Positions 7,209 to 15,727 of a DNA stretch of 25,445 bases are shown here, piece after piece. The stretch covers positions 1-25,445 of IMG/VR virus record IMGVR_UViG_3300027801_001209. One strand, 5' to 3'. Position 1 is the first letter of the stretch, and the number at the start of each line of letters is the position of its first letter. The notes beneath the pieces are model-generated. The model did no database searches. It saw nothing but the letters and a program-made list of their open reading frames with translations, and had not been told where the DNA came from. Position numbers and translations under genes: made by a program. This DNA comes from a virus.

Positions 7209-10200
7209 ATGGCAGATTTTGTATTAGGTAGACTAAAATTCGTATGGAAAGGTGATTGGGCAACCGCAACAGCATTCATTGTTGATGACGTTGTTAAATA
7301 CGGTGGTAATACATTCGTATGTAAATTTAACCATACATCAGCAAGCACTTTCGAAGCCGATTTAACAGCAAGTCCTGTTAGATGGGAAAAGATGGTATCG
7401 GGGCAAGATTACAAAGGTGATTATGCAAACAGCACATACTATAAAGTAGATGACGTAGTAAAATACGGAGCAAGTTTATGGATATGTACAGGTGCTCACA
7501 CAAGTAGCGCAACATTAAACGAAACTAAATTTAACATCTATGTTCCAGGTTTAGAGTTTGAAGACACATGGTCTTCTTCAACTCAGTATCAATCAGGCGA
7601 CATTGTAAATTATGGTGGTTACACTTATCTTGCACAATCGCAAAATTTAAACGTAGTTCCTACAGACGCAAGTTCTGAGTGGGAAGCTTTAACAACAGGT
7701 TTCAAGTTACAAGGCACGTACTCTGCCAGTACAGCTTATAAAACTGGTGACGTTGTTAAATATGGTGGTAACACATACGTATGTAAAGCAGACGGATTAA
7801 CAGCAGGTTCAAATTTACCAACAAGCACATCACACTTTGACTTATTAGTTGAAGGTATTACACTTAAAGGTGTTTGGAACGTTAACACAGCATATAAAGT
7901 TAGTGAATCAGTTCTTTACTTAAACAGTTCATACTTAGCAGTAGTTGATAACAACGGTCAAACGCCAGTAATTGGTGGTGACAGTGGTTATTGGAAACTG
8001 TTTACACAAGGTGACCCAGCAGGAATTTTAACCACACAAGGTGACTTAATTATTAGGGACGCCGTTGGCGCAACTAGATTAGCCATTGGTCGTGCTGGTG
8101 ACAGACTTGTTGTAAGTGCTAACGGAAATCAATTAGAGTATCAAACACCTACGGCGTCTAACGAAATTTACGTTGCTCCATCAGGTGCAGATACAAATCC
8201 AGGAACAGAATCGCTACCTTACAAAACTTTGAAAAAGGCAGCTTCAGTTGCTCAGACAAATGGTATTTCTCAAATATCAGGAGTTGCAGGTGGTACAGGT
8301 GGTACTCCAAACACATACAGAAACGTTGCAGTATCAGGTGGTTCATCATCTGGAACAACTGTTGACGTAGTAACAGACGGCTCTTCAATTGCTCTTGTTA
8401 CAATCGTATCAAATGGTACAGGTTGGGCAGAAGGCAATACTGCTACAATCGCAGGTTCAACTATTGGTGGCGCAACAAACGTAACATTCTCTGTAGAAAC
8501 GGTACAGAACGGTGATACAATTAGATTACAAGGTGGTACTTACGAAGAACAATTCCCAATTATTATACCTAACGGTACAACAGTATTCGGTGACTCATTA
8601 AGAGGAACAAGACTTGAACCAGCAGCTGGTTCTTCAACTTCTGTAGCGACAGTAGATACTTTCGGTGCAACAGATTCAAGTAGAACAACAGGAACATATA
8701 CAAATGTTGTTACAACTTCTGCCGGTACAGGTACAGGATTAAAAGTAACAGTCGTAGTAGGCGGCGGCGGAGCAATTACTTCCGTTGCAGTAACTTATGG
8801 TGGTGCTAATTATGCAGATAACGAAGTTATTACAATCGCAGACTCAGTTCTAGGTGGCGGTGGCGGTGCTAACTTAACAGCTCAAGTTGCAACGTTACAT
8901 GACAATAACGCATGTTCAATGTTACTAGTTAACAACAGTACATATATTTCATTTATGACATTCCAAGGAATGACAACAGGCGCTTCAGTAGTTTCACTTG
9001 ACCCTAGTGGTTCAATCACAACTGCTTCGCCATACATACACAACTGTACTTCATTAAACACAGGTACAACTGGTATGTTAATTGATGGTTTTGCACAATC
9101 TACAGGTAACAAATCAATGGTTGCCAATGACTTTACACAGATTAACTCAGACGGTACTGGAGTCCTTGCGACTAACGGTGGTCGTGCCGAGTTAGTATCA
9201 GTATTTACTTACTACTGTGATAAAGGTTTCCATGCAACAACAGGTGGTACTCTTAGAGCGCTTAACTGTTCAAATGCATACGGAGAATATGGTGGACTTG
9301 CAGACGGTGTTACTTCAACAGAAACTCCAGGTGAAGTTCAAGCAAGAGGTTCACAACTTAAATACGTTAAATTATCAGGTAACATTGCCTCGGCTGCACC
9401 AGCAGCTGGTGACGCAATGACAGGTGCTACCTCAGGTGCAACTGCTACAATATTAGGACATGTCGCTTCTACTTTCAAACTTAAATTTGAAAACTTATCA
9501 GGCATATTCTTACCTAATGAAACAGTTAACGTAACAGGTTCTAGTTCATATAACTTTGTAACAACAAAAGCAGTGCTCGACTTAGTTGATACAGCAACCA
9601 AAACAATTACAGGTGTTACGTCTGCTAACCCAGCAGTAGTTACATCTAACGGACACGGATTACAAAACGGTACTAAAATTGCTATTAGTGGCGTAGTTGG
9701 TATGACACAATTAAATGGCAATAGTTATTATGTACAAAACACATCAACAAACACATTTAGTTTATCATCAAGTGATGACCCTACTGTTACAACAAACGTA
9801 AACAGTTCATCATATGGAGCATACGGTTCTGCCGGAACAATTACTCCTAAATCAGTAGTAACAGGTCAAACAGGATATCTTTTCCATGTTGACAGTACAT
9901 CTACTTTCTTAGGAACAGCAGGTGCATTAGGAGTTGGACAAAACTTCCAGTTTGCTGGTGATTCACAATTTTATCGTGTAACGGCTTCAACAGAAGAAGT
10001 TACAGGTTCAAAACAAGCTTTAGTTGCAGTCACTCCTGAAAGAACGGCTCCTGTTCCAGATAATACTGAGTGTGATATAACAAAACTATTTTCTAACATT
10101 CGTCTAACAGGTCACGACTTCCTATCAATTGGTACTGGTTCTTTCGCAGACACCAACTATCCAAACAGTGTAGGTGCGACACAACCTTATGACGCTTCAA

Positions 10201-10532
10201 GAGAAACAGTTGAAAGTAATGGTGGTCGTGTGTACTACACTTCTACTGACCACTTAGGTAACTTTAGAGTTGGTTCACAATTTAAAATTGACCAGGCAAC
10301 GGGTACTGCTACGCTTAACGCAGACGCATTTGACCTTTCTGGTTTGACTGAATTACAACTTGGTTCTATTGGTGCTCAAATCGGTGCAACAATTAATGAG
10401 TTTAGTACAGACGGTACTTTGTCAGGTAACTCTGATACAGCCGTACCGACTGAGCAAGCCGTGAAGACGTATGTAGACACAAACGGATTCTCAACAGGTA
10501 AAGGGATTGCAATGGCAATCGTTTTTGGTTAA
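7209..10532 (+). CDS. Large tail fibre with carbohydrate-binding-like repeats and a beta-helix region
   Basis: A 1107-aa multi-domain fibre. Residues about 11-269 hold five imperfect repeats of about 50 residues, each with (W/Y)xxxTxYxxxDVVxYGGxxYxC, which resemble small chitin/carbohydrate-binding modules (CBM5/12 type). Residues 321-349 (IYVAPSGADTNPGTESLPYK, then TLKKAASVAQ) match the start of DUF1565/pectate-lyase-like beta-helix domains, and GDTIRLQGGTYEEQFPI continues that fold. Residues about 797-855 (TGVTSANPAVVTSNGHGL to NTFSLSSSD) match an FCCH-like phage tail module. The last 130 residues (DHLGNFRVGSQFKIDQ, FDLSGLTELQLGSIGAQIG, AVPTEQAVKTYVD) are the standard C-terminus of marine T4-like fibre proteins. 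It ends AMAIVFG. Probable role: host surface glycan recognition. No catalytic residues of a depolymerase can be assigned. Confidence 0.75.
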   Translation: MADFVLGRLKFVWKGDWATATAFIVDDVVKYGGNTFVCKFNHTSASTFEADLTASPVRWEKMVSGQDYKGDYANSTYYKVDDVVKYGASLWICTGAHTSSATLNETKFNIYVPGLEFEDTWSSSTQYQSGDIVNYGGYTYLAQSQNLNVVPTDASSEWEALTTGFKLQGTYSASTAYKTGDVVKYGGNTYVCKADGLTAGSNLPTSTSHFDLLVEGITLKGVWNVNTAYKVSESVLYLNSSYLAVVDNNGQTPVIGGDSGYWKLFTQGDPAGILTTQGDLIIRDAVGATRLAIGRAGDRLVVSANGNQLEYQTPTASNEIYVAPSGADTNPGTESLPYKTLKKAASVAQTNGISQISGVAGGTGGTPNTYRNVAVSGGSSSGTTVDVVTDGSSIALVTIVSNGTGWAEGNTATIAGSTIGGATNVTFSVETVQNGDTIRLQGGTYEEQFPIIIPNGTTVFGDSLRGTRLEPAAGSSTSVATVDTFGATDSSRTTGTYTNVVTTSAGTGTGLKVTVVVGGGGAITSVAVTYGGANYADNEVITIADSVLGGGGGANLTAQVATLHDNNACSMLLVNNSTYISFMTFQGMTTGASVVSLDPSGSITTASPYIHNCTSLNTGTTGMLIDGFAQSTGNKSMVANDFTQINSDGTGVLATNGGRAELVSVFTYYCDKGFHATTGGTLRALNCSNAYGEYGGLADGVTSTETPGEVQARGSQLKYVKLSGNIASAAPAAGDAMTGATSGATATILGHVASTFKLKFENLSGIFLPNETVNVTGSSSYNFVTTKAVLDLVDTATKTITGVTSANPAVVTSNGHGLQNGTKIAISGVVGMTQLNGNSYYVQNTSTNTFSLSSSDDPTVTTNVNSSSYGAYGSAGTITPKSVVTGQTGYLFHVDSTSTFLGTAGALGVGQNFQFAGDSQFYRVTASTEEVTGSKQALVAVTPERTAPVPDNTECDITKLFSNIRLTGHDFLSIGTGSFADTNYPNSVGATQPYDASRETVESNGGRVYYTSTDHLGNFRVGSQFKIDQATGTATLNADAFDLSGLTELQLGSIGAQIGATINEFSTDGTLSGNSDTAVPTEQAVKTYVDTNGFSTGKGIAMAIVFG
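7239..8015 (+). repeat. Five tandem carbohydrate-binding-like repeats inside the large fibre
   Basis: Five coding repeats of about 150 bases correspond to residues 11-269 of the 1107-aa protein. Core peptides are DDVVKYGGNTFVC, DDVVKYGASLWIC, GDIVNYGGYTYLA, GDVVKYGGNTYVC and SESVLYLNSSYLA. Repeats 1, 2 and 4 keep the final Cys; repeats 3 and 5 replace it with Ala, and repeat 5 is the most diverged. DNA of repeats 1 and 4 is still close in the core. Confidence 0.7.
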
Positions 10533-10533
10533 C

Positions 10534-10541
10534 AATAAATA
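10534..10541 (+). promoter_or_regulatory. Variant late promoter box AATAAATA
   Basis: One mismatch from TATAAATA, 19 bases before the ATG at 10561, the same spacing as the exact boxes; GAGGAAA ribosome site follows. Confidence 0.45.
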
Positions 10542-10560
10542 TAAGCAGAGGAAATAAAAC

Positions 10561-10920
10561 ATGGCAATACCAAATATAGTAAACGTAGCAACCATTAATG
10601 GTAAAACTGATTCTGGTGAGTTGAATACAACATATACAACTTCACTAGTGACAAACGTTGGTTCTTCTGGAAAGTCTTACAAAATTAATAATGTAACAAT
10701 TACTAATAAGGCTGGCTCAGATACAACATTCAGAATAGCATTTTATGATGGTTCTACCGATAGATTTATAGCCTACAATGTTAACTGTCCCGCTAATACA
10801 GTGGTTTTCGTAACAGATAAAAACTCTAGTTTCTATCTGGAAGAAGGCGACCAAGTTAGAGGTGGTGCAGCTACCAACAGTAGACTTGATTGGGTTGTAT
10901 CTTACGAAATTATCTCGTAA
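10561..10920 (+). CDS. Probable virion protein, beta-rich
   Basis: A 119-aa protein starting MAIPNIVNVATINGKTDSGE. Predicted all-beta: YKINNVTITNKAGSDTTFRI, FYDGSTDRFIAYNV, a CPANTVVFVTDK turn and YLEEGDQVRGGA. This pattern (outer strand with N-x-V-x-I-x-N, a turn P-A-N-T, and a G-D-x-V/I-R strand) resembles small phage virion proteins that decorate or cap fibres, and it parallels the 116-aa protein at 6393-6743. No signal peptide or catalytic motif. It lies between the two largest putative adhesion proteins, which supports a tail role. Function not known. Confidence 0.55.
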   Translation: MAIPNIVNVATINGKTDSGELNTTYTTSLVTNVGSSGKSYKINNVTITNKAGSDTTFRIAFYDGSTDRFIAYNVNCPANTVVFVTDKNSSFYLEEGDQVRGGAATNSRLDWVVSYEIIS

Positions 10921-10963
10921 TATATTAACTTAATTATATAACAATCAGGAGTTAGAATACAAA

Positions 10964-12352
10964 ATGGCAACAGGACCTTTTTACGGAAGAAAAGAATCAC
11001 GTAGACGTAATGGCTCAATTCCTATGGGGAAAAGCTTTGGCGGAACGTGGCATAGAAAATTGCAAAACGTTCACAGAACGGATGGCACGGATGGCTATGC
11101 GCCACACTCTGGACTATTTGATATGCGTAGTATTCTTGCTATGACCCACAATGATGGATATCACACTCATGGTTCAGGTATTTCTACAACTTCTACACAA
11201 CCACACCATGTTTATGGTAACGTAGTCAACTACACCACTGAAACTTTTGGTGGAGGTGGCGGACAAGGTGTTAGAGACACTAACTCAGGTAGAGGCAATC
11301 AATACGGCCAATACAGTCATGGTGGCGGTAACAAAAATCAATCTAACGGAAATAGTTATGCTTCGGCATCCACAATGCAATATTTCTTTTCCGGTAATGA
11401 TATGCTTGGTGCTGCTTTAGAATTTGAACCTGGCTATGGTGGTTATGCAGCTCAAGGTGCTAGAGATACTACATCACCTGGTGCTCAATGGAGATATAGA
11501 CAGATTGTTGCTTTAACATATACTGGTGGCGGATATAAAGATGGTTCTCCTTGGAGACAAATACATAGAAGTTTACACCATACAGACCAAACTACAAACT
11601 TAGGTAATCTTATGGATTATCCAGGTTCTTATTGTGCTGGAGCAAATAATGCTACAACATTCTTTGTATGGTCTACACCTACAGATAATGCACACTCAAC
11701 TGCTACAACAAGAACATCAACAATTCATATGTTTACTGATACAGGTAAGTCACATAACAGTAACTATGACCTGTATAATTCAAGACAAGATTTATCTTCT
11801 TCTCAAAAAGAATTAGACTTAGCATTTCAAACAGGTTCAGGTTCTTCTAACTACGAGGTGTTTAACCTTGTAACAGAAACAAAATTCACACAGTTTGGTG
11901 GTAACTTAACATCTACTGGTTCAGCATTTATGGATAAAGATAAAGGTTATCATTGGGACGATTCCACTGGTTCAACTGCTCATTTCTATACTTTTTCTTA
12001 TACTAGTACCACTCATTATGCAAACCACGGACAACAAAAAGGTATGAGTTCTAAAAGTAGAATTGGTCTATGTGGTAATGAAGGTTCATATAGTGGTGGT
12101 TATAACTGGCGTAGATGGAATCTAGTTACAGATACTAACACTGGTACAATTGGTAAAATTGAGACAAACATGGGCGAAGAAAATTATGGATTAGGACAAG
12201 ATTGGCAATACATGATTGGTAACTATGATGGTGCTCAGAACAATGAAAATCATAAAATGTATTATGCAACAGATACAGGTAATACTGTTTCTGGTTTAAG
12301 TCCAACAGCTAATGCCGGTCAAAGTTCAGGTCACTGTGCCTGGAGAGCGTAA
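10964..12352 (+). CDS. Gly/His/Asn-rich probable tail adhesin
   Basis: A 462-aa protein starting MATGPFYGRKESRRRNGSIP. Glycine, histidine, asparagine, serine, threonine and tyrosine dominate. A polyglycine stretch with FGGGGGQGVRDTNSGRG lies around residues 96-112, and SHGGGNKNQSNGN follows. The C-terminal half carries motifs CGNEGSYSGGYNWRRWNL, MGEENYGLGQDWQYMIGNYDG and a final SSGHCAWRA, with spaced aromatic and glycine residues suggestive of kelch-like blades. I have the impression of similar C-termini in marine myovirus proteins, but cannot confirm by search. Polyglycine-rich loops are typical of T4-type receptor-binding tips such as gp38, so host recognition is a reasonable inference. 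Histidines (including HGSG, THYANHG) could bind metal. No enzyme motif found. It closes the fibre cluster. Confidence 0.55.
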   Translation: MATGPFYGRKESRRRNGSIPMGKSFGGTWHRKLQNVHRTDGTDGYAPHSGLFDMRSILAMTHNDGYHTHGSGISTTSTQPHHVYGNVVNYTTETFGGGGGQGVRDTNSGRGNQYGQYSHGGGNKNQSNGNSYASASTMQYFFSGNDMLGAALEFEPGYGGYAAQGARDTTSPGAQWRYRQIVALTYTGGGYKDGSPWRQIHRSLHHTDQTTNLGNLMDYPGSYCAGANNATTFFVWSTPTDNAHSTATTRTSTIHMFTDTGKSHNSNYDLYNSRQDLSSSQKELDLAFQTGSGSSNYEVFNLVTETKFTQFGGNLTSTGSAFMDKDKGYHWDDSTGSTAHFYTFSYTSTTHYANHGQQKGMSSKSRIGLCGNEGSYSGGYNWRRWNLVTDTNTGTIGKIETNMGEENYGLGQDWQYMIGNYDGAQNNENHKMYYATDTGNTVSGLSPTANAGQSSGHCAWRA

Positions 12353-12361
12353 TTTAAAACT

Positions 12362-12369
12362 TATAAATA
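12362..12369 (+). promoter_or_regulatory. T4-type late promoter box TATAAATA
   Basis: Exact TATAAATA, 22 bases before the ATG at 12392, with a TAGGAG ribosome site between. Confidence 0.75.
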
Positions 12370-12391
12370 GTATTATATAATAGGAGATACA

Positions 12392-13252
12392 ATGAGTACA
12401 AGAGTGAAAATGAGTGATGACACGGCAATTATTGAATACGCAAACAGCGAAGTCAGTCAACACAACCCAAAATTTAAAATGGAGCATTTTGTAGGCGGTT
12501 CAATGCTTACACCATATAAACGGATGCACCAATACTTTGCTGAATTGCGAGTAAAACAAGATTCGTTCCTACACTGTGATTGGGAATTAAAGAAAAAAGA
12601 AATTGAGTTAAAGATTGAAGAACGTAAATATTCTCAGGTTAAACCAGATACATTAGAACAAGAGTATATTGAATTAGATTTAATGAACATACGTAAAGAT
12701 TGTAAACAATATAGAGACCGTATGAAACAAGCTCTTATAGAAAAAGATGATTGTTTAGCTTTAATTAGAGAATTGAATGAAAGTCCTGAGGGTAAACTAC
12801 CAGATGGTACGTTCCTTATTGATGTATTTGGTAATAAAGAGTTAGAAGAAAAACTTGAAGCTGAATACTGGACTGTAAGACTTGCTAAACAATGTGCTAC
12901 AGAAATGTTAGCATATGGTAAAATTGGTACAGGAAACCTTGACGCAATTGCTATGGTTCCACCAGCAATGCAAAAGGAAGTTTTAAAAATTGCAACTGAT
13001 TATACAGTTAGATTTGATATTAACATGAATCAATTAACTAATCAGGCAGTTGCTGATTTAAGAATTGGTTACGTTAATGAACGAAGACTGGCACAATTGA
13101 AGAGTATAGGTATTGCTGAAGGCGCTGAGTCTCCAGAGTTACTTAAAAATTTAGAAATGTCTCAACCAGACAATAATACTCTTATAAATAATAAGTATAA
13201 CAACGAAGAACAAATTTCACCTCCAAGTGGTGATTGGACAACAGAAAAATAG
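12392..13252 (+). CDS. Conserved marine T4-like phage protein, helical
   Basis: A 286-aa soluble, mostly helical protein. It begins MSTRVKMSDDTAIIEYANSE and has FVGGSMLTPYKRMHQYFAEL near residues 33-52, then a long charged helix (about 54-115, ELKKKEIELKIEERK, YRDRMKQALIEKDDCLALIREL) and an EYWTVRLAKQCATEMLAYGK segment near 158-177 followed by GTGNLDAIAMVPPAMQ. From memory this layout matches a protein family conserved in cyanomyoviruses and related marine phages, of unknown function and encoded near structural genes. Late promoter and a strong ribosome site are present. The C-terminal 40 residues are polar and probably disordered, and their DNA contains a late-promoter box. Confidence 0.6.
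   Translation: MSTRVKMSDDTAIIEYANSEVSQHNPKFKMEHFVGGSMLTPYKRMHQYFAELRVKQDSFLHCDWELKKKEIELKIEERKYSQVKPDTLEQEYIELDLMNIRKDCKQYRDRMKQALIEKDDCLALIRELNESPEGKLPDGTFLIDVFGNKELEEKLEAEYWTVRLAKQCATEMLAYGKIGTGNLDAIAMVPPAMQKEVLKIATDYTVRFDINMNQLTNQAVADLRIGYVNERRLAQLKSIGIAEGAESPELLKNLEMSQPDNNTLINNKYNNEEQISPPSGDWTTEK
13183..13190 (+). promoter_or_regulatory. T4-type late box TATAAATA inside the end of a gene
   Basis: Exact TATAAATA within the last codons of the 286-aa gene, 71 bases before the ATG at 13262. It is the only exact box found inside a coding region, and it falls in a poorly conserved-looking tail, so it may drive the next gene or continue into the accessory operon. Confidence 0.5.
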
Positions 13253-13261
13253 GGATAACAA

Positions 13262-14002
13262 ATGGCAAATCAATACGTTTTATTTAAAAAGAACAGTATA
13301 GAACAAAAACCAGGCTGGATTGCAGATTATTTTAATTATTGTAGTTACGGTGTAGGTATTATTACAGACGAAATGCAGGATTTAAGGGTTGAGTTAGACC
13401 ATATTCATGCAGAAATTATTCCTTATTCAACTGCCAAAGGTGTTTTGTTTGCAGATTCATATGATGGAACAATATCAATTAAACCAGGTACGTCTGTAGC
13501 GGATGAATTTCCTCAACTAGTAGGTTCTGGTGAAGCTTCTAAGACAACACACACACTATCAAGTGATGATGTAGCACAAGGAGTTTTATTTCAAAAGGTA
13601 TTATTCAAAAGAATTATTAGGGATAGATACAATCAACACTTCTTAGCATTAACTCAAGCAAGTGCATTAGAGAAACAATCTTGGGCCGTGCAACAAGCAG
13701 AAGCTAAAGATTGGACAGCAGATAATTCTGCTTCAACTCCGACACTATCTACTTTGGCAACAGCAAGAGGTCTAACAGTATCAGCATTAGTATCAAAAAT
13801 TAATACTAAAGTTACAGCATATAACAGTGCAGTAGCAACTTTACTAGGTGAACAAAAAGACTTAGAAGATGAAGTTGACGCATTAACAGATGTTGCAGGT
13901 CTACATAGATGGAGACACCTTAAAGGTATCTCGGCTGTATCAACAGCACAAGCAACAGATGAGCCAGGTCTCGCTGACGCACCGACTAAGATTAGTTTTT
14001 AA
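13262..14002 (+). CDS. Probable virion-associated protein with DUF4376-like helical domain
   Basis: A 246-aa protein starting MANQYVLFKKNSIEQKPGWI. The N-terminal half (about 1-80) is mixed alpha/beta. The segment at about 145-205 (AEAKDWTADNSASTPTLSTL, ARGLTVSALVSKINTKV, NSAVATLLGEQKDLEDEV) has the W-x-x-x-S-x-x-x-P-x-L...A-x-x-R-G-x...L-V-x-K-I pattern of DUF4376-type domains found in phage tail-fibre assembly and tail proteins. It ends with WRHLKGISAVSTAQA. The ribosome site GGGATAACAAATG is shared with two other genes in the window. Location at the end of the fibre cluster fits a tail role. Assignment by pattern only. Confidence 0.5.
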   Translation: MANQYVLFKKNSIEQKPGWIADYFNYCSYGVGIITDEMQDLRVELDHIHAEIIPYSTAKGVLFADSYDGTISIKPGTSVADEFPQLVGSGEASKTTHTLSSDDVAQGVLFQKVLFKRIIRDRYNQHFLALTQASALEKQSWAVQQAEAKDWTADNSASTPTLSTLATARGLTVSALVSKINTKVTAYNSAVATLLGEQKDLEDEVDALTDVAGLHRWRHLKGISAVSTAQATDEPGLADAPTKISF

Positions 14003-14009
14003 TTAACAG

Positions 14010-14027
14010 CCCACGTTAGTGGGTTTT
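14010..14027 (+). terminator. Weak intrinsic terminator between tail cluster and accessory operon
   Basis: CCCAC (14010-14014), loop GTTA, GTGGG (14019-14023), followed by TTTT. The stem is a perfect 5 bp GC-rich hairpin, unusual in this AT-rich DNA, but the U-tract is short, so termination may be partial. It lies eight bases after the upstream stop. Confidence 0.5.
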
Positions 14028-14044
14028 GAAATGAGTATTATATT

Positions 14045-15727
14045 ATGTTTAGTATACCACTAAATCCAAAACTAACGCCAGAACAATTTGATACGTTTCT
14101 GGAGTTCCTCAAACGAAATAAGAAATATATCTATGATGTATATTATACATCTAGGATTGCTCCCTTTGGACAAGACGCAATGGGTGATATATTTCCAGCA
14201 ATTGAACAAGGGTTAATATCCGAAAACGCTTATATTATTCCTAAAGAGACAGGTATTCCTTTATCTGCCACATTCAATAACATAGAAGTACCTCCTACAG
14301 ACGCCAACTTAGACCTATTCATTAAGAATTTTAAAAATCTGTACGACAATGGCATTCGTATTGTAACTATACCACATACTCTTTGGATGCTATCTGGTAA
14401 GTTCCAACGTGCATATCCTGACGTATTAGTAAAGAATACTATTCTTAGAAATACACAAAGAGCTAATGAGATAGTGAAACAAGTAGAGGCTGGGTTTAAT
14501 TACATCAACCTAGACCGAGACTTAATGCGTAATGAGGACTTTCTAAAATCATTAGCAAAGGTCAAAGAACATTGTAAGACTAAACTTGGTGTAGATGTTA
14601 AGATTAGTTTACTTGCAAACGAGGGTTGTTGGGGTAATTGTCCAGTACAAGATGAACATTTTTTATATAACAATACAAGAAAATCAGGTTTAGAACCAAC
14701 ATATTTCAAAACAAAAATTAGTTACTTCTCATGTCCTAAATGGGAAGAACAAGACCCAGCATATCAATGGCGTATCGCAAACTTTCCACCTTGGAAAGAA
14801 GAGTGGGATAGATTACTAACTTACATTGATGTTATTAAAATGCATGGTAGAGAAAGCTCTGAAAGACTATTTGAGAGTATGACTATCATTGATAGATTTA
14901 GAGAAGGAAAGGAAATTCTATTTCCTGAATTTGAAGAGTTTATTAATAAACAGAAATTTGCCGACAAAAGAATTAAAGTATGGCGAGAGACTATTAAGAA
15001 TTGCCAATTTAATTGTTGGGATTGTAATGTCTGTGATAAGATAGTAGAAAAGAATAATAGTGTAGAATATATTAAAGTAGTAAAAGAAGCTATACAAAAT
15101 AGTGGTAGAGGTTTTAGTGGGATAACTGATACTACAAAGGCAATAGGTGGCCTTACTTCTGATAAAGTTAAACACCTAGTTAACAATATTTGTAGAAATA
15201 CACCAGACCCTAGTTACTTAGAGGTTGGTGTTTTTCAAGGTGCTATATTTACAAGTGCATTAGAAAGAAATAATATTATCGCAACTGCTGTTGACAATTG
15301 GTCAGACACACAAAATGTACCAGCAGATGAGAAAGTAAAGATTGACGTTGAGAGAGGTAAGGATAAAACAATATTTTTAGAGAATATTCGTAGTCAAGTA
15401 CAAGATAAAAGAGTACAGATAATTGACAAAGACTTATTCAAAGTACAACCTAGAGATATTAGGACAAAAGCTAATATAGTGTTCTATGATTGTGACCATA
15501 CACCAGAGGCACATTATAAATTCTTAGGACACTATAGAGACGCTATTGACGATACGTTTATATTGTTAATGGATGATTGGAATTGGCCACATGTTAAGGC
15601 TATGACTGAACGTTCCATTAATGACAACGGTATGAAAGTATTATTTAAAGAAGAGATTATGACGAAAGGAGAAGACAAAGACGATTACTGGAATGGAGTA
15701 GGTGTTTTTGTTATAAACCAACAATGA
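14045..15727 (+). CDS. U32-like Fe-S protein fused to a class I methyltransferase-like domain
   Basis: A 560-aa fusion. Residues about 1-340 resemble the peptidase U32 fold (an Fe-S TIM-barrel family that includes UbiU/UbiV and tRNA/rRNA hydroxylation proteins): FNYINLDRDLMRNEDFLKSL, VDVKISLLANEGCWGNCPVQ and then a distal cysteine cluster CQFNCWDCNVC at 320-330. C195, C199, C230 and the CX3CX2CX2C cluster could ligate a 4Fe-4S centre. Residues about 385-560 look like a Rossmann methyltransferase: YLEVGVFQGAIFTSAL (motif I), VFYDCDHTPEAHYKFL and FILLMDDWNWPHV, the last like the acidic post-strand-5 segment of Methyltransf_24 proteins. No good ribosome site precedes the ATG; initiation may depend on readthrough. 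It overlaps the next gene by ATGA. Function inferred only: Fe-S-dependent modification, possibly of RNA or a small molecule. A dead enzyme cannot be excluded. Confidence 0.6.
   Translation: MFSIPLNPKLTPEQFDTFLEFLKRNKKYIYDVYYTSRIAPFGQDAMGDIFPAIEQGLISENAYIIPKETGIPLSATFNNIEVPPTDANLDLFIKNFKNLYDNGIRIVTIPHTLWMLSGKFQRAYPDVLVKNTILRNTQRANEIVKQVEAGFNYINLDRDLMRNEDFLKSLAKVKEHCKTKLGVDVKISLLANEGCWGNCPVQDEHFLYNNTRKSGLEPTYFKTKISYFSCPKWEEQDPAYQWRIANFPPWKEEWDRLLTYIDVIKMHGRESSERLFESMTIIDRFREGKEILFPEFEEFINKQKFADKRIKVWRETIKNCQFNCWDCNVCDKIVEKNNSVEYIKVVKEAIQNSGRGFSGITDTTKAIGGLTSDKVKHLVNNICRNTPDPSYLEVGVFQGAIFTSALERNNIIATAVDNWSDTQNVPADEKVKIDVERGKDKTIFLENIRSQVQDKRVQIIDKDLFKVQPRDIRTKANIVFYDCDHTPEAHYKFLGHYRDAIDDTFILLMDDWNWPHVKAMTERSINDNGMKVLFKEEIMTKGEDKDDYWNGVGVFVINQQ

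Noticed and set aside
10921-10963. AT-rich inverted repeat after the 119-aa gene as a terminator
   Set aside because: The stem is all A/T and there is no T-run; it is likely to arise from base composition.
14031-14063. A ten-codon leader peptide before the U32 fusion gene
   Set aside because: It has no ribosome site and no attenuator-like pattern of codons.
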